A DNA stretch of 6,130 nucleotides, taken from the NCBI GenBank assembly GCA_030625525.1, contig DAOUQR010000075.1, positions 1 through 6,130 on the forward strand, in the 5' to 3' direction. A model generated the notes under the pieces. That model made no database searches and was not told where the DNA came from. It saw nothing but the letters and a program-made list of their open reading frames with translations. Below, piece by piece: positions 1 through 5,394 of this stretch; position 1 is the stretch's first letter; each line of letters begins with the position of its first letter. Source of the stretch: Pseudomonadota bacterium. Its GTDB lineage: Bacteria > Pseudomonadota > Gammaproteobacteria > DAOUQR01. The translations under genes and the position numbers were made by a program.

Positions 1-1527
1 ATGTGAAATTTGTGACTTTAAATTTACGGGTTGGTTTCTTAAATCATACGATTGCGACACCACATCAATGCTTGGAATAAAAAATCCAGACAAACGATAA
101 ATCGGCAAGCTTACGGCTGGAATAACCGTATATCGATTGCCTTCTGGATGTGGTCTTAAGCTTGGGTTTAGCAGCGAAGGTTGGTCGCCCGGCCAGCGAA
201 AGTTGTCGAATTCACTGTATAAATTTAAATTAAAACCAGGGCCGACATTATCATAATGCCCCATGAGTGAGACTTGCGGTAGGCGAGAATAAAGATCGTT
301 GATGATGCTAGAATCAATGGGGTGCAGCGTTTGATAACGTTGCATTGTCGTTGATAAGCTCCAATGCGTGTTGTGATAATTTAACTTTGCTTTTTGTAGC
401 AGCTGATTCTTGGTCGTTTGATCCAAGCCCTTACCAAAGTTTTGAAAATATTCATCATCAGACGCATGACTATAATCAATCTCACTACTCCAGCCATGCC
501 CGAGTAAGGTTTCATTTTTAATTTGAGCATAGCCGCGCGTATCACTGGTGCGTCCAATCTTCGGGTTGTCCTGCAAGAGCTGGCGATACAGTTTATCGTT
601 AGGCAGCCAGCTGCCTTTGAAGGTGCCATAACTGTTGGGCAATAAATAACGGAACTCACCATTCAGCATGACACCTCGCCGCGTCATGATGTGGGGGGTG
701 AATAGCGCGTCAAAGTTGGGTGCGATATTCCAATAAAATGGCAGTCGTAATTCAGCGCCAACGGTTTTTGAATAACCCGGCAGCGGTGTTAAAAAGCCAG
801 TTTTACGTTGCTTATCTAACGGAAAGCTAAAATAAGGTAAATAGAAAATCGGAAAACTTTTGACATCCATATAAACGTTATAGGCATAACCTCGGTGGGT
901 CTTGCGATCAAGAAAAATGCGTTCAGCGGATAGTTTCCATGCATTAACAGTGGGAGGACAGGTACCATATGTCGCATGCTTGAGATCATAATTACCTTTT
1001 TTATCCCGACGCATGGACTTAGCGCGACCCCAGGCATGTGTTTTTTTATCAATTTTAAAGCGATAGACAGCTTGATTCAGCGTTCCTGATTTAGTGGGCA
1101 GATAGAGACAGGCACGTTTGGCTAAGATCACTTTGCCAGGTTCCTGTAACTTGACATCTTTCAGTTTAACCTGGGTCACGGTCTTGGTTTTTGCATCACG
1201 ATAAAAACGTGCATGATCGGCATGAATTTTTTGATTTTGTTGAGAGATAACAACCTGGCCGCCTAAAGCAGACCACCCGCCTGCTGCCAGTGAGCCACTT
1301 CCCGCATCAATCTTGATATCACGGGGATCAGATAAACCCAGACTTGCTAAATCCAGTTTGGGATCGCGATAATAACCACCGCAACGATTGGCCTGGGCAT
1401 CTTGAACCCAACCCAGCTGTTTAGCCAGCGCCGCACGTGATTCTAGCGTCGGTGTAACACGACTGAATACGAGGGAGCACACCAGATTGATGCTGATGAA
1501 TATTATTATTTTAAACCCGATCTTCAA
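1..1527 (-). CDS. lptD: LPS-assembly protein LptD, N-terminal part (cut by window edge)
   Basis: LptD is the outer-membrane beta-barrel that, with the lipoprotein LptE, inserts lipopolysaccharide into the outer leaflet; its periplasmic N-terminal domain receives LPS from LptA. The reverse strand is open for 509 codons up to base 1, against a usual 750-850 residues, so the C-terminal barrel lies outside. Visible are a signal peptide (lysines at 2 and 6, hydrophobic core about 7-21), an OstA/LptA-like domain at about 65-210, and the family signatures NYDLKHATYGTCPP (179-192) and FPIFYLPYFSFPLDKQRKTG (225-244), followed by barrel strands. Cys49 (NRCGGYY) and Cys190 (YGTCPP) fit the N-terminal disulfide partners of E. 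coli LptD (Cys31, Cys173). No in-frame ATG exists between the upstream stop (TAA near 1590) and the signal peptide. The TTG at 1527 is chosen because it gives a good signal peptide and has a weak GGA seven bases upstream. Family assignment is very secure; the start is less so. Confidence 0.95.
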   Translation of the reverse strand, partial: MKIGFKIIIFISINLVCSLVFSRVTPTLESRAALAKQLGWVQDAQANRCGGYYRDPKLDLASLGLSDPRDIKIDAGSGSLAAGGWSALGGQVVISQQNQKIHADHARFYRDAKTKTVTQVKLKDVKLQEPGKVILAKRACLYLPTKSGTLNQAVYRFKIDKKTHAWGRAKSMRRDKKGNYDLKHATYGTCPPTVNAWKLSAERIFLDRKTHRGYAYNVYMDVKSFPIFYLPYFSFPLDKQRKTGFLTPLPGYSKTVGAELRLPFYWNIAPNFDALFTPHIMTRRGVMLNGEFRYLLPNSYGTFKGSWLPNDKLYRQLLQDNPKIGRTSDTRGYAQIKNETLLGHGWSSEIDYSHASDDEYFQNFGKGLDQTTKNQLLQKAKLNYHNTHWSLSTTMQRYQTLHPIDSSIINDLYSRLPQVSLMGHYDNVGPGFNLNLYSEFDNFRWPGDQPSLLNPSLRPHPEGNRYTVIPAVSLPIYRLSGFFIPSIDVVSQSYDLRNQPVNLKSQISH

Positions 1528-1571
1528 AACAGAATCCGTATTAACAGCTGATGGTGTAAGTAAAGACCCGC

Positions 1572-1600
1572 ATTCTACGATAGATGGGCATTAATTGCAT
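1572..1600 (-). promoter_or_regulatory. Candidate lptD promoter
   Basis: On the minus strand TAGAAT (1577-1572) matches five of six positions of the -10 consensus. A poor -35 (ATGCAA, 1600-1595) lies 17 bases upstream. Transcription would start near 1565 and leave a leader of about 38 nt before the TTG start. The site lies directly beside the inverted-repeat element beginning at 1608, so any older upstream control region has been displaced. This is pattern matching only. Confidence 0.3.
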
Positions 1601-1607
1601 TAGGTTA

Positions 1608-1711
1608 CCATACCCATTACACCTGAAGATGCGAGATTGATACCGCAGCATTTTTTTCTCCCAAGAAAGGACAAGGCAGAAACTCACATCTTCAGGCAAG
1701 ATGGGTATTGG
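1608..1711. repeat. 104-bp inverted-repeat element (copies A and B of a 24-29 bp repeat)
   Basis: The left arm (1608-1634) carries ATACCCAT, four variable bases, CCTGAAGATG, one variable base, then GAG. The right arm (1683-1711) carries the reverse complement, CTC-A-CATCTTCAGG-CAAG-ATGGGTAT. The 48-base centre has no reading frame of note. A third copy lies at 2131-2154 in the same orientation as the right arm. Together this looks like a short non-coding mobile or palindromic repeat (MITE- or REP-like). No clear target duplication flanks it. It could also fold as a hairpin in RNA reading into lptD. I do not recognise the named family. Confidence 0.7.
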
Positions 1712-1718
1712 TTCAAAT

Positions 1719-1913
1719 CACAGCCGCGCATGCAGAGAGCAACGCGACCGGAAGAAGAGGAAGAACTCGAATAAAAAAGCCAAAACAACTCTCCCATAAA
1801 ATATCACGCGAAGGTTCTCTTATTTAAAAAATGATCGCGAAACGGTTCATTGAACTTCGATTCATTTTCTTCCGCTTATTCCGGTCGCTGCGCTCTCTGT
1901 ATGCGCGGCTGTG
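1719..1913. repeat. 195-bp MITE-like element with about 54-bp terminal inverted repeats
   Basis: The left end (1719-1772) and the reverse complement of the right end (about 1860-1913) agree at 45 of 54 positions. Both start CACAGCCGCGCAT, then share CAGAGAGC and GCGACCGGAA. The unpaired centre (about 1773-1859) is AT-rich and has no credible gene; the longest open stretch crossing the right arm is 37 codons (from 1830) with no recognisable features. CAAAT lies just left of the element (1714-1718) and again six bases right of it, but this is too weak to call a target duplication. The structure suggests a non-autonomous transposable element or a decayed palindrome; no transposase is in the window. 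Confidence 0.7.
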
Positions 1914-1940
1914 TTATCCAAATATTGAGATTGCATTCTT

Positions 1941-1992
1941 GTGAACGGAATAGGCCACCACGTTTCGTTCACGAAAATGACTTTTTAGGCCT
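1941..1992 (+). promoter_or_regulatory. Palindromic control region upstream of the broken ATPase gene
   Basis: GTGAACG (1941-1947) and CGTTCAC (1966-1972) form an inverted repeat. The second arm lies in a smaller palindrome, TTTCG-TTCA-CGAAA (1963-1976). TAGGCC occurs twice (1951-1956 and 1986-1991), and the second copy includes an AGG suitably spaced six bases before the ATG at 1996. A possible -35 is TTGAGA at 1925-1930, without a convincing -10. The layout, palindromes around the expected start of transcription of an ATPase gene, resembles that at the intact paralogue, though the sequences differ. It is probably a relic promoter/operator. Confidence 0.35.
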
Positions 1993-1995
1993 GAT

Positions 1996-2160
1996 ATGAA
2001 CTCTCAATCAATGCAAAACGTAAATAAGTTTATTGGGCGTCAACAAGAGCTCGCAGAACTACAGCCTTTTCTGGAGAAAAAAATAGCTAGTTTATTGGTT
2101 ATCAAGGGGCGGCACCGTGTTGGAAAACGTCGCATCTTCAGGTGCAATGGGTATATATGA
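1996..2160 (+). pseudogene. 5' stump of a DUF234-type AAA ATPase, broken in Walker A
   Basis: The 54-codon frame begins with an AGG-preceded ATG and reads KFIGRQQELAELQPF at 11-25, then ASLLVIKGRHRVGK at 31-44. This aligns along its length with TFIGRSRELCELKEE and ASLVVLNGRRRIGK of the intact ATPase encoded convergently at 2231-3670, so the two genes are paralogues. Homology ends right after the glycine-lysine of the Walker A motif (G38-K44). From codon 46 (base 2131) the sequence is copy C of the local 24-bp repeat, and the frame stops at 2158-2160. No downstream part of the ATPase is recognisable in 2161-2230. The gene was evidently truncated by insertion or recombination at the repeat and cannot make a working ATPase. 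Confidence 0.75.
2131..2154 (+). repeat. Copy C of the 24-bp repeat
   Basis: Copy C starts CGCATCTTCAGGTG and ends ATGGGTAT. It matches the reverse complement of copy A (1610-1633) at 23 of 24 positions and is the more divergent sister of copy B (1685-1708). It sits exactly at the break point of the truncated ATPase gene. Copies A and C, in inverted orientation, could be the two ends of a roughly 545-bp unit that encloses copy B, the MITE-like element and the ATPase stump. Confidence 0.7.
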
Positions 2161-2230
2161 TCTATCAAAAACACCGTTTTGTTCAGCCGAAGATTCGACA
2201 GTTTGTCAACTTGTTAACGTCGTCATTGAG

Positions 2231-3670
2231 TTAGCTTGTATTCCCCAGAAGCGCGCCGAAGTTTATTATATATTGAAAAAATTGTTCATCGAGCAACGCA
2301 TCACAAACACCATTGACATGAATCAATACAAATCGCTTTGATATATGCTTCGGTAGAGCTAGCTTTTGAGCTTTGTTTTGCATTTCTTCTATGACATCAC
2401 GACTGATGGGGTTGCGGCTGAATTTTATTTCACAAATATAAACCGTATCTTGTTTCACTTGGATCATATAATCTATTTGCAATGCTTGTTGGCGGGCGGT
2501 TTTACGTTGGAAATATGGGTTGGCAAAAGCGATGTCTTGTTTGGCAATACCTAATTGATCAAGAAGACGGTCTAGATTATTACAAATCAAATTTTCAAAC
2601 TGTAATGCGACTATACTGTTCCAGGCGCGCAGGCTGGACAACGAGGTGTCGCTAAACAAGTTTTTTTCTATATTGGCTCGGTTAGGTAGAATATATTTGA
2701 GATAAAATCGAGTGTAATTATCTTTTAATCGATACTTGCTAAGTTTTGAAGTCTTGGTCGATTTAAGGCTCCAGGTGTAGTTTCTTTGGATGAACCCGCC
2801 GAGCTCTAAATCATTTAAATATTCTGTCAAATCACCGGAGTCAGGCAATCCAGTTAATTTGCTAATGTCTTCTCGAGATTTCAGACCATCAGCCAGGCAC
2901 TGTACAATGCTTTGATACCTATTACTTTTAAGGCCGTAAATATCACTAAATATATACTCAAACTCTTTGTAAAGCGGGGCGTTTTTATTGAAACAAAGTC
3001 GTTGAATGTTTTGCTCAGCCGTTAATCGAGGATCCATCAATTCCAAATAACGCGGTACACCACCCGTAATAGATAATATTTTGAGTTTTTCGAACGCGGT
3101 GATGTTGTTTTTTACACCGCCCCAAAATTCGTTGCATTGATCGAGTGGTAGTTCTTCGAGATGTATCGACCATGTTGGCCTACCTAAGTAGCCCGTATTG
3201 CTTAAAATATTTTTTTCAATCCAAGAGGATACCGAGCCACATAACACCAGCATCAGTTTGGGATTTTTAGAAAAACAATCATCCCAGATAGTTTTTAGTT
3301 TGCTCAGAAAACCGGGATCGCCTATCGCCATCCAAGAAATTTCATCTAGTAAAATTATCGCTTCCTTGTCCGCAACTTGTTTAGCAAGCACCGTAAACAA
3401 CGTTGCCCAGTCATCATTTTTAATGCCAAATAGCTTAAACTCTTCCTCAAGTTTTCGTACAAATTCATTACGCTGATCTTGTGCTGTTATTCCCGGAAAA
3501 GGTGCTAAACCGGTAAATTTATATAAGGAAAATGGTTTACTAAATTCCTCGATTAACGACGTTTTACCAATACGCCGCCGCCCATTTAATACAACTAAAC
3601 TAGCGCGTTTTGCTGAGTATTCTTCTTTTAATTCGCACAGTTCACGGCTGCGGCCAATAAATGTAGTCAC
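2231..3670 (-). CDS. AAA-type ATPase with C-terminal DUF234 / PD-(D/E)XK-like domain
   Basis: The family combines an archaeal-type P-loop ATPase (PF01637-like) with a DUF234 C-terminal region; its biological role is not established. Residues are numbered from the upstream ATG at 3691, which would give 486 aa. Walker A is GRRRIGKTS (37-45). Walker B is AIILLDEISW (111-120, D116/E117). A sensor-like strand is LVLCGSVSSW (148-157), and the family motif GGVPRYLE is at 210-217. A winged-helix-like segment spans about 255-310. The C-terminal region carries E366, D407 (QIDYMI) and E421-x-K423 (YICEIKF), an intact nuclease-type set. I prefer the GTG at 3670 (479 aa): it has AGAGGAT seven bases upstream and yields MTTFIGR, as is usual for the family. 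The ATG at 3691 lies inside a 28-bp repeat and has AGGAG 16 bases away. No signal peptide or membrane segment is seen. The gene is more AT-rich than its neighbours and sits among repeats, which suggests horizontal acquisition. No partner gene is adjacent. Confidence 0.85.
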   Translation of the reverse strand: MTTFIGRSRELCELKEEYSAKRASLVVLNGRRRIGKTSLIEEFSKPFSLYKFTGLAPFPGITAQDQRNEFVRKLEEEFKLFGIKNDDWATLFTVLAKQVADKEAIILLDEISWMAIGDPGFLSKLKTIWDDCFSKNPKLMLVLCGSVSSWIEKNILSNTGYLGRPTWSIHLEELPLDQCNEFWGGVKNNITAFEKLKILSITGGVPRYLELMDPRLTAEQNIQRLCFNKNAPLYKEFEYIFSDIYGLKSNRYQSIVQCLADGLKSREDISKLTGLPDSGDLTEYLNDLELGGFIQRNYTWSLKSTKTSKLSKYRLKDNYTRFYLKYILPNRANIEKNLFSDTSLSSLRAWNSIVALQFENLICNNLDRLLDQLGIAKQDIAFANPYFQRKTARQQALQIDYMIQVKQDTVYICEIKFSRNPISRDVIEEMQNKAQKLALPKHISKRFVLIHVNGVCDALLDEQFFQYIINFGALLGNTS

Positions 3671-3676
3671 GACTTG

Positions 3677-3683
3677 ATCCTCT
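3677..3683 (-). promoter_or_regulatory. Shine-Dalgarno site that favours the GTG start of the ATPase
   Basis: On the minus strand AGAGGAT lies at 3683-3677, with its AGGA core seven bases before the GTG at 3670. The in-frame ATG at 3691 is upstream of this site and lacks a well-spaced one. The first bases of the site overlap the end of repeat R1, so occupancy of R1 could also influence expression here. Confidence 0.55.
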
Positions 3684-3709
3684 AGAAACATGCATTTGTC
3701 GATTTGTAG
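3682..3709. repeat. 28-bp operator-like repeat R1
   Basis: R1 begins CTAGAAACATGCA and ends GTCGATTTGTAG. It matches R2 (3735-3762) at 25 of 28 positions in the same orientation. It lies downstream of the ATPase -10 box, within the expected mRNA leader, and contains the in-frame ATG at 3691. Its outer end extends to CCTCTAGAAA (3679-3688), the inverse of TTTCTAGAGG at the far end of R2. Position and similarity suggest a protein-binding site controlling the ATPase gene. Confidence 0.6.
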
Positions 3710-3720
3710 TGCTCCTATGT

Positions 3721-3748
3721 ATTATACGCCACCACTAGAAACATGCAA
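3721..3748 (-). promoter_or_regulatory. Promoter of the ATPase gene
   Basis: On the minus strand a perfect -10 box TATAAT (3726-3721) is preceded, after a 16-base spacer, by TTGCAT (3748-3743), four of six matches to the -35 consensus. Transcription should start near 3714-3716, giving a leader of about 45 nt to the GTG. The -35 box lies inside repeat R2 and the leader contains R1, so a protein bound at either repeat would be placed to block RNA polymerase. Confidence 0.65.
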
Positions 3749-3762
3749 ATGTCGATTTCTAG
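3735..3762. repeat. 28-bp operator-like repeat R2
   Basis: R2 begins CTAGAAACATGCA and ends GTCGATTTCTAG, and is itself an imperfect palindrome: CTAGAAA and TTTCTAG at the ends, ACAT and ATGT inside. It covers the -35 box of the ATPase promoter. The start-to-start distance to R1 is 53 bp, close to five helical turns, so both sites face the same side of the DNA. It also lies about 40 bp upstream of the murU promoter. Confidence 0.6.
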
Positions 3763-3801
3763 AGGTTTTGACTATTATTGTATGAACCCAACCCATAACT
3801 T

Positions 3802-3818
3802 TGCTACACTCCCGCGCT
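3802..3818 (+). promoter_or_regulatory. Extended -10 promoter of the murU-hemC-hemD operon
   Basis: TGCTACACT (3802-3810) is a TGn-extended -10 box (TACACT, four of six matches). No good -35 exists at normal spacing; TTGACT at 3768-3773 is too far away. The following CCCGCGC (3811-3817) is a GC-rich discriminator, a feature known from promoters repressed in the stringent response. Initiation seven bases after the box would fall at about 3817, two bases before the murU ATG, implying an almost leaderless transcript. Confidence 0.5.
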
Positions 3819-4523
3819 ATGAAAGCGATGATACTTGCAGCGGGGGCCGGTCGACGACTGGGGACTCTCGGACAACAATTACCAAAAGCCTGTTTGAACA
3901 TTGGGGGTGAACCTCTGGTTGTTCATCACATCAAAAAGCTACAGTCAGCCGGTATTACCGACATTGTGATTAATTATGCATATCTGGGTGAGCATATTGT
4001 TGAGGCGGTAGGTGATGGGCGTCAGTGGGGAGTGAACATACATTACTCACCTGAAGCGCCACCTGGGCTTGAAACGGGAGGCGGTATTTTCAATGTGTTG
4101 GATGTTCTCGGATCCGAGCCATTCTGTGTGATGAATGCGGATCTGTGGAGTGATTTTGATTATCGCCTGCTGCGGCGAGAACCCGAGCAATTAGCGCATT
4201 TGATTATGGTGCCTAATCCTGATTTTCATCCGACCGGTGATTATTATCTGGATCAGGGTTATATATCACAACACGCAACAATGACCGATACATCGAAATA
4301 CACTTTCGCCGGGATTGGTGTTTATCGTCCAGAATTATTTCATGGCTCTCAGCCGGGTCGATTCAAACTAGCGCCTCTTCTTAATCAAGCAATGGAAACA
4401 AAAGGTGTGACCGGTGAGCTTTATGATGGCCCCTGGTTTAATATCAATACGCCCGAAACCTATCAACAAGTACAAGAGTGGTTAGATGACAAAATTAATT
4501 CGTATAGCAACGCGTCAGAGTAA
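3819..4523 (+). CDS. murU: N-acetylmuramate alpha-1-phosphate uridylyltransferase MurU
   Basis: MurU joins N-acetylmuramic acid 1-phosphate to UTP, giving UDP-MurNAc in the cell-wall recycling route that bypasses de novo MurA/MurB synthesis. The 234-residue length fits the family. Seen in order: the nucleotidyltransferase signature MILAAGAGRRLG (4-15), LPKA (21-24), LETGGGIF (84-91), the metal-binding NADLW (106-110), FAGIGVYRPELF (163-174) and GELYDGPWFNINTPE (199-213). The last motif usually reads W-x-D-x-GT-x-E; here the Asp and Gly are both Asn (208, 210). The ATG at 3819 gives MKAMILAAG, as in Pseudomonas MurU, and is preferred to the in-frame TTG at 3801, which lies inside the promoter. 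No Shine-Dalgarno precedes it. The 3' end overlaps hemC by 38 nt. A generic sugar-phosphate nucleotidyltransferase is the alternative; lptD nearby supports MurU. Confidence 0.85.
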   Translation: MKAMILAAGAGRRLGTLGQQLPKACLNIGGEPLVVHHIKKLQSAGITDIVINYAYLGEHIVEAVGDGRQWGVNIHYSPEAPPGLETGGGIFNVLDVLGSEPFCVMNADLWSDFDYRLLRREPEQLAHLIMVPNPDFHPTGDYYLDQGYISQHATMTDTSKYTFAGIGVYRPELFHGSQPGRFKLAPLLNQAMETKGVTGELYDGPWFNINTPETYQQVQEWLDDKINSYSNASE

Positions 4524-5394
4524 GCTCGCTTTATGGCAAGCGAATGCGGTGAAGCAGCAGATCCTTGCCCAGCATCCCAAGGTTGAAGTGGAGCTGGTGC
4601 CGATGACGACTAAAGGTGATCAGATCCTTGACCGTAACTTGCAATTGGTCGGCGGTAAGGGCTTGTTTGTTAAAGAATTAGAGCAGGCGCTTTTAGATCG
4701 CCGTGCCGATATTGCAGTGCATTCTATGAAAGACGTTCCGACCGAATTTCCAGAGGGGCTGTATTTGCCGGTGATCCTTGAGCGATCGGATCCACGGGAT
4801 GTCTTCGTGAGCAAGCAGTATGGATCCCTTGAAGAGCTGCCAGCACAGGCGGTAGTTGGGACTTCAAGCTTGCGTCGAAAAAACCAAATTTTGCTACTTC
4901 GAGATGACCTTGTTATCAAAGACTGTCGCGGTAATATCAATACGCGCGTTGATAAAATGCTCTCAGGTGAATACGACGCCATTATCTTGGCCGCAGCCGG
5001 TGTCGAGCGCATTGGCTTGACCGAACATGTGAAGTGTTCTTTTTCTACAGATGATATCGTGCCTGCCAGTGGCCAGGCGGCGATGGGTATTGAATGTCGT
5101 GAAGACGACGACAGCATTCTTGAGCTCCTTTCGCATTGTCATCATGATGAAACGGCGCGCTGCATAACGGCAGAGCGCGCGATCACCGCTGCACTTGGTG
5201 GAAGTTGTCACATGCCGCTGGGTGTCTATGCCACAGTCGAAGATGATCTGCTTGTGATGCAAGCGATATTAGGTGATATGCAAACCGGTGATTGCTTGGA
5301 AGCGGGTGCTTATGGCGAAGATGACCTTGTTATTGAGGAGATCATCATCCAACTTTACGAACAAGGTGCCGAGGACATACTGAATCAATTGTAA
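4486..5394 (+). CDS. hemC: Porphobilinogen deaminase (hydroxymethylbilane synthase)
   Basis: HemC polymerises four porphobilinogen molecules into hydroxymethylbilane in the cytoplasm, the step before HemD in haem and sirohaem synthesis. The 302 aa are near the family norm of about 310. Family motifs in order: IRIATRQSKLALWQA (5-19), GGKGLFVKELEQALL (56-70), DIAVHSMKDVPTEFP (75-89, with catalytic Asp83), VGTSSLRRKNQIL (124-136), CRGNINTRVDKML (147-159), PASGQAAMGIECR (193-205) and AALGGSCHMPLG (235-246). Cys241 is the residue that attaches the dipyrromethane cofactor. All key residues seem intact. The ATG lies 38 nt inside murU, with AGAG seven bases upstream; the start is secure because the conserved N-terminus follows at once. 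Expression is therefore likely coupled to murU, an unusual partner for a haem gene. The stop overlaps the hemD start. Confidence 0.97.
   Translation: MTKLIRIATRQSKLALWQANAVKQQILAQHPKVEVELVPMTTKGDQILDRNLQLVGGKGLFVKELEQALLDRRADIAVHSMKDVPTEFPEGLYLPVILERSDPRDVFVSKQYGSLEELPAQAVVGTSSLRRKNQILLLRDDLVIKDCRGNINTRVDKMLSGEYDAIILAAAGVERIGLTEHVKCSFSTDDIVPASGQAAMGIECREDDDSILELLSHCHHDETARCITAERAITAALGGSCHMPLGVYATVEDDLLVMQAILGDMQTGDCLEAGAYGEDDLVIEEIIIQLYEQGAEDILNQL

Noticed and set aside
381..1052. Minus-strand frames of 93 and 78 codons in the lptD region
   Set aside because: They are in other phases of the same strand; the lptD frame carries uninterrupted family signatures through both.
1830..1943. 37-codon frame over the right arm of the MITE-like element
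   Set aside because: It is generated by the inverted repeat sequence, is arginine/leucine-rich low-complexity in character, and has no ribosome site or homology I recognise.
1608..2154. CRISPR array
   Set aside because: Only three copies, in mixed orientation and with irregular spacing (about 50 and 420 bases between copies); no cas genes in the window.
2165..2182. Possible terminator hairpin CAAAA...TTTTG between the convergent ATPase genes
   Set aside because: The stem is only five A-T-rich pairs with no T-run in a useful place; too weak to call.
2117..2341. 74-codon plus-strand frame across repeat copy C and the ATPase 3' end
   Set aside because: It runs antisense through the ATPase terminus and over a repeat, with no family resemblance or ribosome site; the in-phase evidence supports the 1996 stump instead.
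4620..5262. Two long minus-strand frames within hemC
   Set aside because: They are antisense to a fully conserved hemC reading frame and have no recognisable motifs.
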